38,664 nucleotides of DNA from Lachnospiraceae bacterium (GTDB lineage Bacteria > Bacillota > Clostridia > Lachnospirales > Lachnospiraceae). The position numbers and the translations under genes were made by a program. The stretch is taken from assembly GCA_016288705.1 (NCBI GenBank), contig JAEELB010000159.1, positions 1 through 38,664 of the forward strand. The letters are read 5' to 3'. Shown piece after piece: positions 8,594-16,222 of the stretch (position 1 is its first letter; each line of letters starts with the position of its first letter). The notes under the pieces were generated by a model. The model saw only the letters and a list, made by a program, of their open reading frames with translations. It did no database searches and was not told the DNA's origin.

Positions 8594-10444
8594 ATGCCTT
8601 CAACATTTTTCGGACTGAATATATCCGCCTCGGGCTTGAGAGCCGCAAACGCCGCGCTCAACACCACCGCAAATAACGTGTCTAACGTGCAGACCAAGGG
8701 CTACAGCCGCCAGACCGTGACCCAGACCGCTGCGGATCCCATGAGGGTCTACGCCTCCTACGGTTCCGTCGGCGCGGGCGTGGACACAAAGTCCATCGAC
8801 AGGGTCAGGGAATCTTTCTATGACGACAAATACAGGGATAATGAGACCCGCCTCGGGGAGCAGGATAAGAAGATCTACTATTGCAAGGTCATAGAGGACT
8901 ATTTCACCGATGACAAGGTGTCCGGTTTCAATACCATATTTACGAATATCCTGAACGACCTTCAGGAGGTGACCAAGACTCCGGACCTTGAGTCCACAAA
9001 GAAGATGTTCATTGAGCAGACAAGCGCTCTTACCGATTTCTTCAACAACATGTACGGAAATCTCCAGAAGATGCAGAGCGATGTGAACCAGGAGATGAAG
9101 GTCTGCGTGGACGATATCAATTCCATGGCGAGGGAACTGGCCAGCCTCAACAAACAGATCAACGTGATCGAGCTCACCGGTGCAAAGGCGAACGAGCTCC
9201 GGGACAAGCGGGACGTGATCGTGGACAAGCTTTCCAACCTCATCGCCATAGATACGAAGGAACTTCCCGTCTATGACATTAACGGAAATGATACCGGAGC
9301 CACCAGGTACGTGGTCAGGCTTGTGGGAGGACAGACTCTGGTGGATCAGAACGAAGCAAGACAGATCGGATACACCGCCAGGGAGGACGACGACAAGGTA
9401 AACGGAAGCGACGCCACGGGCCTTTTCGACTTTTACTGGGAAGACACAAAGATGAGCTTTGCCATCAACAACCCCCTTCTGGGAGGACAGCTGCAGGGTC
9501 TGGCCGAGATGAGGGACGGAAATAACGGCGAATACTTCACGGGGACTGCGGTGGAAGTGGATCCTCCCGCAGCGGATAAGCCCTGGGAAGTGACGGTGGC
9601 TGGCTCCGGCGTTGACCTGAAGAACTGCACCCTGGCCGAGGGCGGGACAATGAACCTCGGAAATACCAATTTCCATTTCACCTCCTGGAGTTACGACGAG
9701 GCCACCGGCAACTACACCTTTGAGATCGATCCCGAAGATCCCAATCTCCCTCTTCTGAGTTCAAAGGCGGGGAAGGATGTGAGGATAGGTTCCAGAGTCG
9801 ATTATCAGGGCGTTCCCTACTATATGCAGCAGATGAACAACTGGGTCAGGGATTTTGCCGAAACTGTGAACAGCATTTTCACGGACGGAGTTACCAGCGA
9901 TAATAAAGACGCAGGCATCCTTCTGACAGGTTCCATCCCCACCGGGGGCGAGTACAGTGAGAAGGAACTGACGGAGCCGGACGAGACGGGAGTATACAAG
10001 GGGACCAATAAGGGCTATTACTCTCTGAATGCGGGGAATTTCAGGGTCGCGGACGCGCTGCTCAAGGACGCTACTCTCCTCGGCACCAGGGCCGACGCGG
10101 ACGAAGGAGTTTCGGAGTGCACCAATGTAAAGAAGCTCATCGAAAGTATCACCACCACGGACATGGAGGGCTCCATGAAATACCGCGGGGGCACGGCTGG
10201 GACATTCCTGGCCACTATTCTCGGGGATTCCGCTCTCAATATGTCAAACGCTTCCACCTTCCAGAGCAATTACGAGAGCATCCAGAACACCATCGAGAAC
10301 CAGAGAACATCCATATCCGGGGTTGATGAGGACGAGGAAGCGCTGAGGATGGTGCAGTTCCAGAGATCCTACACTCTTTCTTCAAAGATGCTCAGCACCT
10401 TCACGGAGATCTACGACAGGCTGATACTGGAGACCGGAGTGTGA
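8594..10444 (+). CDS. flgK: Flagellar hook-associated protein 1, FlgK (second, longer copy)
   Basis: A second FlgK of 616 residues starts 14 bases after the first, behind an AAAGGAGGG ribosome site. The N-terminus (FGLNISASGLRAANAALNTT, then NNVSNVQTKGYSRQ) and C-terminus (EEALRMVQFQRSYTLSSKML) carry both FlgK signatures, so it is a complete gene and not a fragment. The outer domain (roughly 250-520) is longer than in its neighbour and clearly different in sequence, so this is an old duplication or separate acquisition and not a recent copy. It contains four cysteines. Both would be exported and could form stacked or alternative junction rings. A 136-base gap follows before flgL. Confidence 0.92.
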   Translation: MPSTFFGLNISASGLRAANAALNTTANNVSNVQTKGYSRQTVTQTAADPMRVYASYGSVGAGVDTKSIDRVRESFYDDKYRDNETRLGEQDKKIYYCKVIEDYFTDDKVSGFNTIFTNILNDLQEVTKTPDLESTKKMFIEQTSALTDFFNNMYGNLQKMQSDVNQEMKVCVDDINSMARELASLNKQINVIELTGAKANELRDKRDVIVDKLSNLIAIDTKELPVYDINGNDTGATRYVVRLVGGQTLVDQNEARQIGYTAREDDDKVNGSDATGLFDFYWEDTKMSFAINNPLLGGQLQGLAEMRDGNNGEYFTGTAVEVDPPAADKPWEVTVAGSGVDLKNCTLAEGGTMNLGNTNFHFTSWSYDEATGNYTFEIDPEDPNLPLLSSKAGKDVRIGSRVDYQGVPYYMQQMNNWVRDFAETVNSIFTDGVTSDNKDAGILLTGSIPTGGEYSEKELTEPDETGVYKGTNKGYYSLNAGNFRVADALLKDATLLGTRADADEGVSECTNVKKLIESITTTDMEGSMKYRGGTAGTFLATILGDSALNMSNASTFQSNYESIQNTIENQRTSISGVDEDEEALRMVQFQRSYTLSSKMLSTFTEIYDRLILETGV

Positions 10445-10580
10445 GGAGCGACGGGGTTCACCGAAAAGGGTGCGGAACAGGCTGCCTGAACCTTTAGTGG
10501 CGTTCCCCGGAAGATCCCGGACACAGGACATTCGGATCCGTACAGGCTGCTCCGACCGTCGGAGATAAGGAGAAGATACC
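10445..10580 (+). other. 136-base intergenic gap with a 9-base direct repeat
   Basis: An unusually long gap inside an otherwise tight operon. ACAGGCTGC occurs at 10477-10485 and again at 10542-10550, and GGTTCA (10455-10460) can pair with TGAACC (10487-10492) across a long loop. I see no convincing promoter, terminator or small gene. Confidence 0.4.
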
Positions 10581-12296
10581 ATGAGAATGACAAATAAGAT
10601 AATGCAGAATACTTCCCTCTACAATATGAACAACACGAAGATAATAGAGGACAAGTATAATACCCAGATGACCACCCAGTCCAAGATCACCCGTCCCTCG
10701 GATGATCCCGTTGTGGCCATAAGGGCTCTCACCCTCCGCACGAACGTGTCCCAGATCACCCAGTATAATGAAAAGAACGCAAAGGATGCGGAGTCCTGGC
10801 TCAAGGTGACGGATCAGGCTCTTTACAGCCTGAACGACGTCATCCAGAGCATATACGAGCAGGCCACAAAGGGCGCAAGCCAGTACAATTCCGTGGAATC
10901 CATGGAATCGATAATCACCGAGATGGAAGCCCTTACAAAGGAATACTATTCCACCGCAAACGCCGATTACGCCGGAAGATACGTGTTTTCGGGCTACAGA
11001 ACGGACACTCCCGTCACCTTCCCCAGAGGGACGGCGGAGATGACGGAGAGCGAGAGAGCGGAGTATAAGTACACCGGGATCACCGAAAGCTTCAGGCTTG
11101 GGGATATCGACACCCTCAGCGCGGTGGACTACAGCAAGCTGAAGGATCCGGCCAATACTCTGTCCACAAAGGAAAGCGACATAACGGCTTATGATAATTA
11201 CCACAGGATCAGGCTTGCCTATGACAAGGTGGACGACAAGGTCCCCACGGTGGAATATGTGAAGGGCGACGGTACCAAGGAAACCCTCACCATAGACGCC
11301 ACTGTATACGCCACGGAAGATGAAGCCCTTAAGGCCGCAAAAACCGGCGGCAGCGATGCATATTTCTGCGCTGAGACCGGGGAACTGATCCTGTCCGCAA
11401 AGGACGGCGAAGGCTGGGACAAGCTGAATAAGGATCTTGCGGAAAACCCCGACACCGATAATACCGTGCCTTTCCTCCAGGTCACCTACGACAAGTCCTC
11501 CTGGGATGCGGGGGATCTGAATCCCGTGCATTATTTCCGCTGCACCGACGGAAAGGGCGTTACCTACAATCAGAGCACCTACGGCGAGTATGATCCCTCA
11601 ACGGGAACCTATACCGCGTTTTCCACCAGCAGCGCCATCGATGCGGCAGTGCAGGCCGCCCTGCTGAAGGCCGGGGGGTCGAAAAACACGGTGGTGGCCA
11701 AAGACGGGACCCTTTCCGCGAATTACGGGGAAGGCTTCTACAACGACGGCACCGGCTCCCGCATGATCGAGTATGATGTGGGATACAACCAGAAGATCCG
11801 GGTCAATACAAACGCGGCGGATGTGTTCAGCTCCTCCGTCGCCAGGGATATGGACGACCTTAGGAGCAAGTTTGACCAGTATAAGGACATAAACCGCAGG
11901 GTGTCTGAGCTTGAGGCAAAGCTCAACACCATCACCGACAAGACCTCCGCGGATTATAAAAATTATTCAAATGCACTTGACGCGGCGAACAAAGCCTGCG
12001 ATTATTTAAAGGACGATATGAAGGAGCTCTTTGAGAGGCAGATCGAACGCTATCAGACTTATCAGCAGGATTGTAACGTGGCCTCCACGGAGAACGGTAC
12101 CAGGATGTCCAGGCTTGAGATCATTCAGACCAGGCTTACCTCCCAGCAGAGCACTTTCCGGGAACTGGCGGATGACAATGAGGGCATCGATATCGCGGAG
12201 ACAGCCATCAACCTCAGCAGCGCGCAACTCACCTACACCGCAGCGCTGCAGGCTACATCAAAGGTCATACAGTCTTCGCTGATGGATTACATCTGA
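10581..12296 (+). CDS. flgL: Flagellar hook-associated protein 3, FlgL, with enlarged central domain
   Basis: A hook-filament junction protein that caps FlgK and contacts the first flagellin. The N-terminus (MRMTNKIMQNTSLYNMN, then SKITRPSDDPVVAIRAL) and the C-terminus (TRMSRLEIIQTRL, then ETAINLSSAQLTYTAAL) are typical flagellin-like D0/D1 helices. At 571 residues it is almost twice the size of B. subtilis or E. coli FlgL (about 300). The excess lies in a central region, roughly residues 150-415, rich in Asp, Gly, Thr and Tyr, presumably surface-exposed. It contains four cysteines. The ribosome site is AAGGAG. The same codon habits continue through the insert, so it is not an assembly artefact. 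Confidence 0.9.
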   Translation: MRMTNKIMQNTSLYNMNNTKIIEDKYNTQMTTQSKITRPSDDPVVAIRALTLRTNVSQITQYNEKNAKDAESWLKVTDQALYSLNDVIQSIYEQATKGASQYNSVESMESIITEMEALTKEYYSTANADYAGRYVFSGYRTDTPVTFPRGTAEMTESERAEYKYTGITESFRLGDIDTLSAVDYSKLKDPANTLSTKESDITAYDNYHRIRLAYDKVDDKVPTVEYVKGDGTKETLTIDATVYATEDEALKAAKTGGSDAYFCAETGELILSAKDGEGWDKLNKDLAENPDTDNTVPFLQVTYDKSSWDAGDLNPVHYFRCTDGKGVTYNQSTYGEYDPSTGTYTAFSTSSAIDAAVQAALLKAGGSKNTVVAKDGTLSANYGEGFYNDGTGSRMIEYDVGYNQKIRVNTNAADVFSSSVARDMDDLRSKFDQYKDINRRVSELEAKLNTITDKTSADYKNYSNALDAANKACDYLKDDMKELFERQIERYQTYQQDCNVASTENGTRMSRLEIIQTRLTSQQSTFRELADDNEGIDIAETAINLSSAQLTYTAALQATSKVIQSSLMDYI

Positions 12297-12382
12297 TCTG
12301 TTATAAGTGGACAGAGTCTGACGCCCCCGCTGCTTCATGAGACGGCGCCAGCCCGTAAATCATAATTTAAGGAGGAAAACTT

Positions 12383-12853
12383 ATGAAGATCCAGACAAGA
12401 GCATTCGGCGAGGTCGACATCGATGATCAGAAGATCATAGAGTTTCCCGAGGGGATCGTGGGATTTCCCGATCTCAATCATTTTACCCTGATCTTTGACG
12501 ACGAGAAGGGACGCGACTCCATCCAGTGGCTCCAGTCCATTGAGGAACCCGGGTTTGCCATGCCGGTGATGAATCCTCTGATCGTGCTCCCCGATTACAA
12601 CCCTGCAGTGGACGACGAGTATCTCCAGCCTATCGGCGGCATCGCCGAGGACGGGATGCTGGTGCTGGTGACGGTGACGGTCCCCATCGATATAGAGAGA
12701 CTGACCGTGAACCTGAGAGGCCCCATAGTCATCAATACCGAGACCAGAAAGGGCATGCAGGTCATCCTTGATGATGAAAAGTTCGAAGTGAAGTTCCCGA
12801 TCTACAAGATCCTTAAGGAAAATAAGGACAAGAAAGAAAAGGAGGGCGAGTAA
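12383..12853 (+). CDS. fliW: Flagellar assembly factor FliW
   Basis: A 156-residue cytoplasmic protein matching FliW: the FGEVDIDDQKIIEFPEGIVGF start, LQSIEEPGFAMPVMNP in the middle and NLRGPIVINTETRKGMQ near residue 115. FliW binds newly made flagellin and, when flagellin is scarce, binds CsrA instead and stops it repressing flagellin translation. The length is normal, with a Lys/Glu-rich tail. The start follows an AAGGAGGA ribosome site. Its stop overlaps the csrA start by one base (TAATG), so the two antagonists are translationally coupled. It is 86 bases after flgL; that gap shows no clear promoter or terminator. Confidence 0.95.
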   Translation: MKIQTRAFGEVDIDDQKIIEFPEGIVGFPDLNHFTLIFDDEKGRDSIQWLQSIEEPGFAMPVMNPLIVLPDYNPAVDDEYLQPIGGIAEDGMLVLVTVTVPIDIERLTVNLRGPIVINTETRKGMQVILDDEKFEVKFPIYKILKENKDKKEKEGE

Positions 12854-13071
12854 TGCTTGCACTTTCCAGAAAGAGGGGTGAGTCGCTGATCATCGGAAAC
12901 AACGTGGAGGTGACGATCCTGGATGTAAAAAATGAACAGGTGAAGATCGGGATCTCCGCTCCCAGAGAGGTTCCGATCTACAGAAAAGAGGTCTGGATAC
13001 AGATCCAGGAGGCAAATAAGGCCGCAGCGGCCGTTGAGGACAATATCGCGGCTGTCAGAAATCTCTTCTGA
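12853..13071 (+). CDS. csrA: Carbon storage/flagellin translation regulator CsrA
   Basis: A 72-residue RNA-binding regulator with the complete CsrA sequence pattern: MLALSRKRGESLIIG at the start and ISAPREVPIYRKEV later. The residues that contact RNA in the family are present (Leu4, Arg6 and Arg44). CsrA dimers bind GGA motifs in hairpin loops and block ribosome access, in Firmicutes chiefly on the flagellin mRNA. FliW, encoded immediately upstream with a one-base overlap, antagonises it. Likely targets in this window are the fliC leader at 16184-16216 and possibly the flgM and flaG leaders. No terminator follows; the flaG promoter starts about 30 bases downstream. Confidence 0.96.
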   Translation: MLALSRKRGESLIIGNNVEVTILDVKNEQVKIGISAPREVPIYRKEVWIQIQEANKAAAAVEDNIAAVRNLF

Positions 13072-13100
13072 ATATTTGTGCTGAAATAATTATTGGGGGG

Positions 13101-13127
13101 TTAATTTTCGGATTGATCCTCCGATAT
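13101..13127 (+). promoter_or_regulatory. Sigma-28 (SigD) promoter of the flaG-fliD-fliS unit
   Basis: TTAA at 13101-13104, 16 bases, then CCGATAT at 13121-13127. A G-run (GGGGGG) lies immediately before the -35 element, as at the fliC promoter. It lies 45 bases upstream of the flaG start. Confidence 0.75.
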
Positions 13128-13152
13128 TATGTTTAGAAAATCTTTATCAGAT

Positions 13153-13166
13153 TCACATGGAGGTGA
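13153..13166 (+). promoter_or_regulatory. Hairpin placing the flaG Shine-Dalgarno in a loop (candidate CsrA site)
   Basis: TCAC-ATGGAG-GTGA forms a 4-bp stem with GGA in the loop, and this segment is also the ribosome site of flaG (GGAGGTGA). That could allow CsrA to compete with ribosomes. The stem is short, so it may be chance. Confidence 0.3.
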
Positions 13167-13171
13167 TGAAA

Positions 13172-13624
13172 ATGGCAGGAATAGAACCTATCAGCAGCGC
13201 GATGACTTATCAGGTTCAGAGCGCTCCGAGGACAGTGGTAAGCACGGATGCGGACACTGAAAACAGGAAAATAGCCGAGAGCACCCCGGACGAGATCCAA
13301 GCCCAGGCCCCCGACAAGACCACCCTTACGGTGAGAGAAGCGGGAGAAAGCGATGCTTTTGGCGGAGAGAACGGCGAAGAAGACGAAGCATCTTCCCAGT
13401 CCAGTAATGAATCCCTCAAGAAGGCTGTAGAAAAGTACAACAAATCATTGACCTCCAACACAGAGGCCGTGTTTGGATTTCATGAGGGTACTCACCGCGT
13501 CACCATCAAGATCCTCGACAAGGACACAAAGGAGGTAGTGAAAGAACTCCCTCCCGAGAAGACTCTCGACATGCTCCAGAAAATGTGGGAGATGGCGGGG
13601 ATACTTGTAGACGAAAAGAGGTGA
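13172..13624 (+). CDS. flaG: FlaG family flagellar protein
   Basis: A 150-residue protein. The C-terminal 55 residues match the FlaG domain (FGFHEGTHRVTIKILD, then KELPPEKTLDMLQKMWEMAG). The N-terminal 95 residues are polar, Asp/Glu/Ser-rich and probably disordered, longer than in B. subtilis FlaG (about 109 residues in all). FlaG is linked to filament length or export and is regularly placed before fliD, as here. Three in-frame ATGs occur (13157, 13166, 13172); the last has GGAGGTGA five bases upstream and is preferred. The stop is five bases before fliD. It is the first gene behind the second sigma-28 promoter. Confidence 0.88.
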   Translation: MAGIEPISSAMTYQVQSAPRTVVSTDADTENRKIAESTPDEIQAQAPDKTTLTVREAGESDAFGGENGEEDEASSQSSNESLKKAVEKYNKSLTSNTEAVFGFHEGTHRVTIKILDKDTKEVVKELPPEKTLDMLQKMWEMAGILVDEKR

Positions 13625-13628
13625 TACC

Positions 13629-15158
13629 ATGATCAGATTAACGGGAATGAACTCAGGACTGGACACCGAGACTATCATCAATGAACTGGTCTCTGCCCAG
13701 TCGGCAAAGGTTTCAAGCGTAAAGAAAAAGCAGCTGGCGGTGTCCTACAAGAGGGAGGCCTGGTCTTCGCTGAACACGAAGGTGCTGGATTTCTATAACA
13801 GCACTCTGAGCGATCTTAAGTTGTCCACAGCGTATTCGAAGAAGAAGACCGAACTGTCCGATTCTTCCTACGCAAAGGTGACTACCGGATCGTCCGCCAT
13901 GTACGCTTCCCAGAGTCTGTCAGTGCATCAGCTGGCAAAGGCCGGTTATATGACAGGCGGCGAAGTGAAGCTCGAGGGTGAGGCAGAAGGAGGAAAGATC
14001 ACAAATTCCACTCTGGTAAAGGATCTGGGGGCTCCTTCCGGAAGCATCTTCCTGAAGGTGGGGGAAGGCGAGGCTGCCGAGATCAAAGTGGATGATACCA
14101 CCACAGTGTCCGACCTGGTGAACCAGCTGAAATCCGCCGGCGTAAACGCAAGCTTCGATTCCACTCATAACAGGTTCTATCTGGCATCCAAGGATACGGG
14201 CGAGAAATACGACTTCAACTTTACGTCTGACTCCGACAGTGCTATACTGTCCAAGTTGGGGCTGGATTCCGGATCTGCAAAGAAAGTGGACGGTCAGGAT
14301 TCCATCATCGCCCTGAACGGCGTTGAGTACAAGGGATCCGGGAATACCCTTACAGTAAACGGACTCACCATCACCGCTCTGAAAGAGAATGCGAAGGACG
14401 CCGAGACCGGCAGGTATGAAGAAGTGCAGATGACTACAAAGGCTGATACTTCGGGTACCTACGATATGATCAAGAAGTTTGTGACCGATTATTCCAAACT
14501 CATAAACGAGCTGGATAAGAGTTACAATACCGACAGTGAGAAGTACGAGCCTCTGCTTTCCGCGGACAAGGAGGGACTGTCAGATTCGGAGATAGAGGAT
14601 TGGGAAAAGAAGGTTAAGGATTCCATACTCTACAGGGACAATAATGTGTCCACGCTGTCGAACGTTCTGACCAACGCTATGCTCAAAGGCTTTTCCGTGA
14701 AGCTTGCGGATGGAAGTTCAAAGACTCTTCACCTGTCGGACTTCGGGATCAACACCCTTTCGTATTTCGAATCGGAAGATAATGAAAAGCACGCCCTTCA
14801 TATCGACGGCGATTCGGATGAGACAAATGCTACGCTGAAGAGCAAATCAAATAAACTCATGGAGATGATCGAGTCTGATCCCGATGCTGTGGTTTCCTTC
14901 TTCACTCAGCTCTCAAAGAGTCTCTATGACGATATGTATCAGATGCAGAAGAGCAATTCCCTTCACAACGCTCTCAAGTGGTATGACAACAAGCAGCTGG
15001 ATACGGACTACAACGATTTTGCTTCGAAGATAAGCAGCCAGGAGGACAAGCTTAACAGCAGGGTCGACAAACTCTACAAGCAGTTCTCGAGGATGGAGAC
15101 GGCACTTGCGAAACTCAACTCCAAGTCAAGCGTCTTCGGCGGCATGACCGGAATGTAA
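13629..15158 (+). CDS. fliD: Flagellar filament cap protein FliD (HAP2)
   Basis: A 509-residue exported capping protein. The N-terminal motif RLTGMNSGLDTETIINELV is typical, followed by the coiled-coil segment VSSVKKKQLAVSYKREAW. The C-terminal region (roughly 440-500) is again a long coiled coil ending in RMETALAKLNSKSS, giving the D0/D1 leg that holds the pentameric cap on the filament tip. The length is close to B. subtilis FliD (about 498). I see no cysteine, in contrast to FlgK, FlgL and flagellin here. The start has an AAGAGGTG ribosome site inside the end of flaG. Confidence 0.94.
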   Translation: MIRLTGMNSGLDTETIINELVSAQSAKVSSVKKKQLAVSYKREAWSSLNTKVLDFYNSTLSDLKLSTAYSKKKTELSDSSYAKVTTGSSAMYASQSLSVHQLAKAGYMTGGEVKLEGEAEGGKITNSTLVKDLGAPSGSIFLKVGEGEAAEIKVDDTTTVSDLVNQLKSAGVNASFDSTHNRFYLASKDTGEKYDFNFTSDSDSAILSKLGLDSGSAKKVDGQDSIIALNGVEYKGSGNTLTVNGLTITALKENAKDAETGRYEEVQMTTKADTSGTYDMIKKFVTDYSKLINELDKSYNTDSEKYEPLLSADKEGLSDSEIEDWEKKVKDSILYRDNNVSTLSNVLTNAMLKGFSVKLADGSSKTLHLSDFGINTLSYFESEDNEKHALHIDGDSDETNATLKSKSNKLMEMIESDPDAVVSFFTQLSKSLYDDMYQMQKSNSLHNALKWYDNKQLDTDYNDFASKISSQEDKLNSRVDKLYKQFSRMETALAKLNSKSSVFGGMTGM

Positions 15159-15184
15159 AATGAGATGTTCTTGAAAGGAAAGAT

Positions 15185-15616
15185 ATGCCGGTAAACAGAA
15201 ATCCATATTCTCAGTACGCGAATAACAAGATCATGGGAGCTTCGCCCGCGGAACTCACCCTCATGCTCTACGAGGGGACCATCAAGTTCTGCAATCAGGC
15301 GAAGCTTGCCATTGAGTCCAGGGACATTGAAAAGGCCCATAACAGCATTATCAGGTCTGAACAGATAATCGCCTATCTTCAGGAAACACTGGATATGAAG
15401 TATCCTGTGGCGAAAGATTTTGATAATGTATACAATTATCTCATGACCAGATTGAGAGAGGCCAATATAAAAAAGGACTCTGAGATACTTGATGAGGTTT
15501 TGACACATCTTCGCACCATGAGGGACACATGGAAGAAGGTAATGGCTCAGACAGCTGGAAAGACCAGACAACAGCTTGCATCGGAGCTGGTGGAACAGCA
15601 GGGACAGGACGGCTGA
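15185..15616 (+). CDS. fliS: Flagellin export chaperone FliS
   Basis: A 143-residue all-helical protein with the FliS signature: N-terminal NPYSQYANNKIMGASPAELT and LMLYEGTIKFCNQA, then RSEQIIAYLQETLD. FliS wraps the C-terminal helices of flagellin in the cytoplasm, prevents early polymerisation and presents flagellin to the export gate; it also interacts with FliW in some Firmicutes. The length is normal and the ribosome site is GAAAGGAAAG. It follows fliD by 26 bases, the classic order. The next gene starts four bases downstream. Confidence 0.95.
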   Translation: MPVNRNPYSQYANNKIMGASPAELTLMLYEGTIKFCNQAKLAIESRDIEKAHNSIIRSEQIIAYLQETLDMKYPVAKDFDNVYNYLMTRLREANIKKDSEILDEVLTHLRTMRDTWKKVMAQTAGKTRQQLASELVEQQGQDG

Positions 15617-15620
15617 TCAT

Positions 15621-16106
15621 ATGGACAGGAGCACCTCAGAATATCTGGATATGCTCATTGTCAGTATGGAAAAGAAAAGTTCCGTGCTAGACGAGCTCAT
15701 GAGCGTAAATGAGGAGCAGGATGTTATCCTGGATTCCGGAATACTGCGTGAAGAGGAACTGGACGACCTGAGTGACAGAAAAGGAGCCCTGATAGACAGG
15801 CTTGAATCTCTGGATGACGGCTTTGAGAGCGTTTACGACAGGATATCTGCCGATATCAAGTCCGATCCCTCAAGGTACGCCCCGCAGGTAGGAAGACTGA
15901 AGGAGCTGGTGCGGGAAGTGACCGACAAGTCGGCCAGACTCGGAGCAGCCGAGGCCAGACAAAAGGATAAGGCCGACAGGGTTTTTGAAAATATGAAAAA
16001 AGAACTCGGGAACGGAAGAAAGGCCAGCAGGACCGCCATGGGTTATTATCAGAACATGAAGCAGTACAGCAGTCCTAAGCCCAATTTCTTTGACATGAAG
16101 AATTAA
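15621..16106 (+). CDS. FlgN/FliT-like helical flagellar chaperone
   Basis: A 161-residue, highly charged helical protein (Asp/Glu/Arg/Lys-rich with Leu heptads, about residues 10-140). In many bacteria fliS is followed by fliT, the chaperone for FliD, and in Firmicutes this slot often holds a FlgN/FliT-type protein; size and composition fit. The C-terminus has the pattern MGYYQNMKQY...KPNFFDMKN, seen in FlgN-like proteins with an extended tail. The frame is open further upstream to 15576, but that overlaps the end of fliS, so the ATG at 15621 is preferred although its ribosome site is weak. Likely substrate: FliD or a hook-associated protein (inference). Confidence 0.65.
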   Translation: MDRSTSEYLDMLIVSMEKKSSVLDELMSVNEEQDVILDSGILREEELDDLSDRKGALIDRLESLDDGFESVYDRISADIKSDPSRYAPQVGRLKELVREVTDKSARLGAAEARQKDKADRVFENMKKELGNGRKASRTAMGYYQNMKQYSSPKPNFFDMKN

Positions 16107-16130
16107 TTAAAAAAAATATTGTATCGGGGG

Positions 16131-16157
16131 TTAAGTATTTTTTGAGGCGTCCGATAT
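16131..16157 (+). promoter_or_regulatory. Sigma-28 (SigD) promoter of the flagellin gene
   Basis: TTAA at 16131-16134, 16 bases, then CCGATAT at 16151-16157. A G-run (GGGGG) directly precedes the -35 element and a long A/T stretch (16101-16120) lies upstream as a possible UP element. The fliC start is 66 bases downstream. Confidence 0.85.
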
Positions 16158-16183
16158 AAGAGGTACAACAATTAATTTGGAGC

Positions 16184-16216
16184 CGTCCAAAGGAATGGAC
16201 GAGTCTTTCAAGGAGG
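16184..16216 (+). promoter_or_regulatory. Candidate CsrA-binding leader of flagellin mRNA (two sites)
   Basis: The first site is the hairpin CGTCC-AAAGGAAT-GGACG (16184-16201), with GGA in the loop. The second is the Shine-Dalgarno AAGGAGG (16210-16216), preceded by C. The GGA cores are about 20 bases apart. This is the same layout as the hag leader of B. subtilis, where CsrA binds a hairpin and the ribosome site together. Sequence seen; regulation inferred from the family. Confidence 0.65.
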
Positions 16217-16222
16217 AATATC

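Noticed and set aside
8600..9676. A long open frame on the minus strand inside the second flgK (358 codons).
   Set aside because: It is antisense to a clear FlgK, has no recognisable domain or ribosome site, and its composition (His/Val/Leu-rich) is what antisense codons of this gene produce.
10494..11531. A 345-codon minus-strand frame inside flgL.
   Set aside because: It overlaps the conserved FlgL N-terminus and shows no family signature; a shadow frame.
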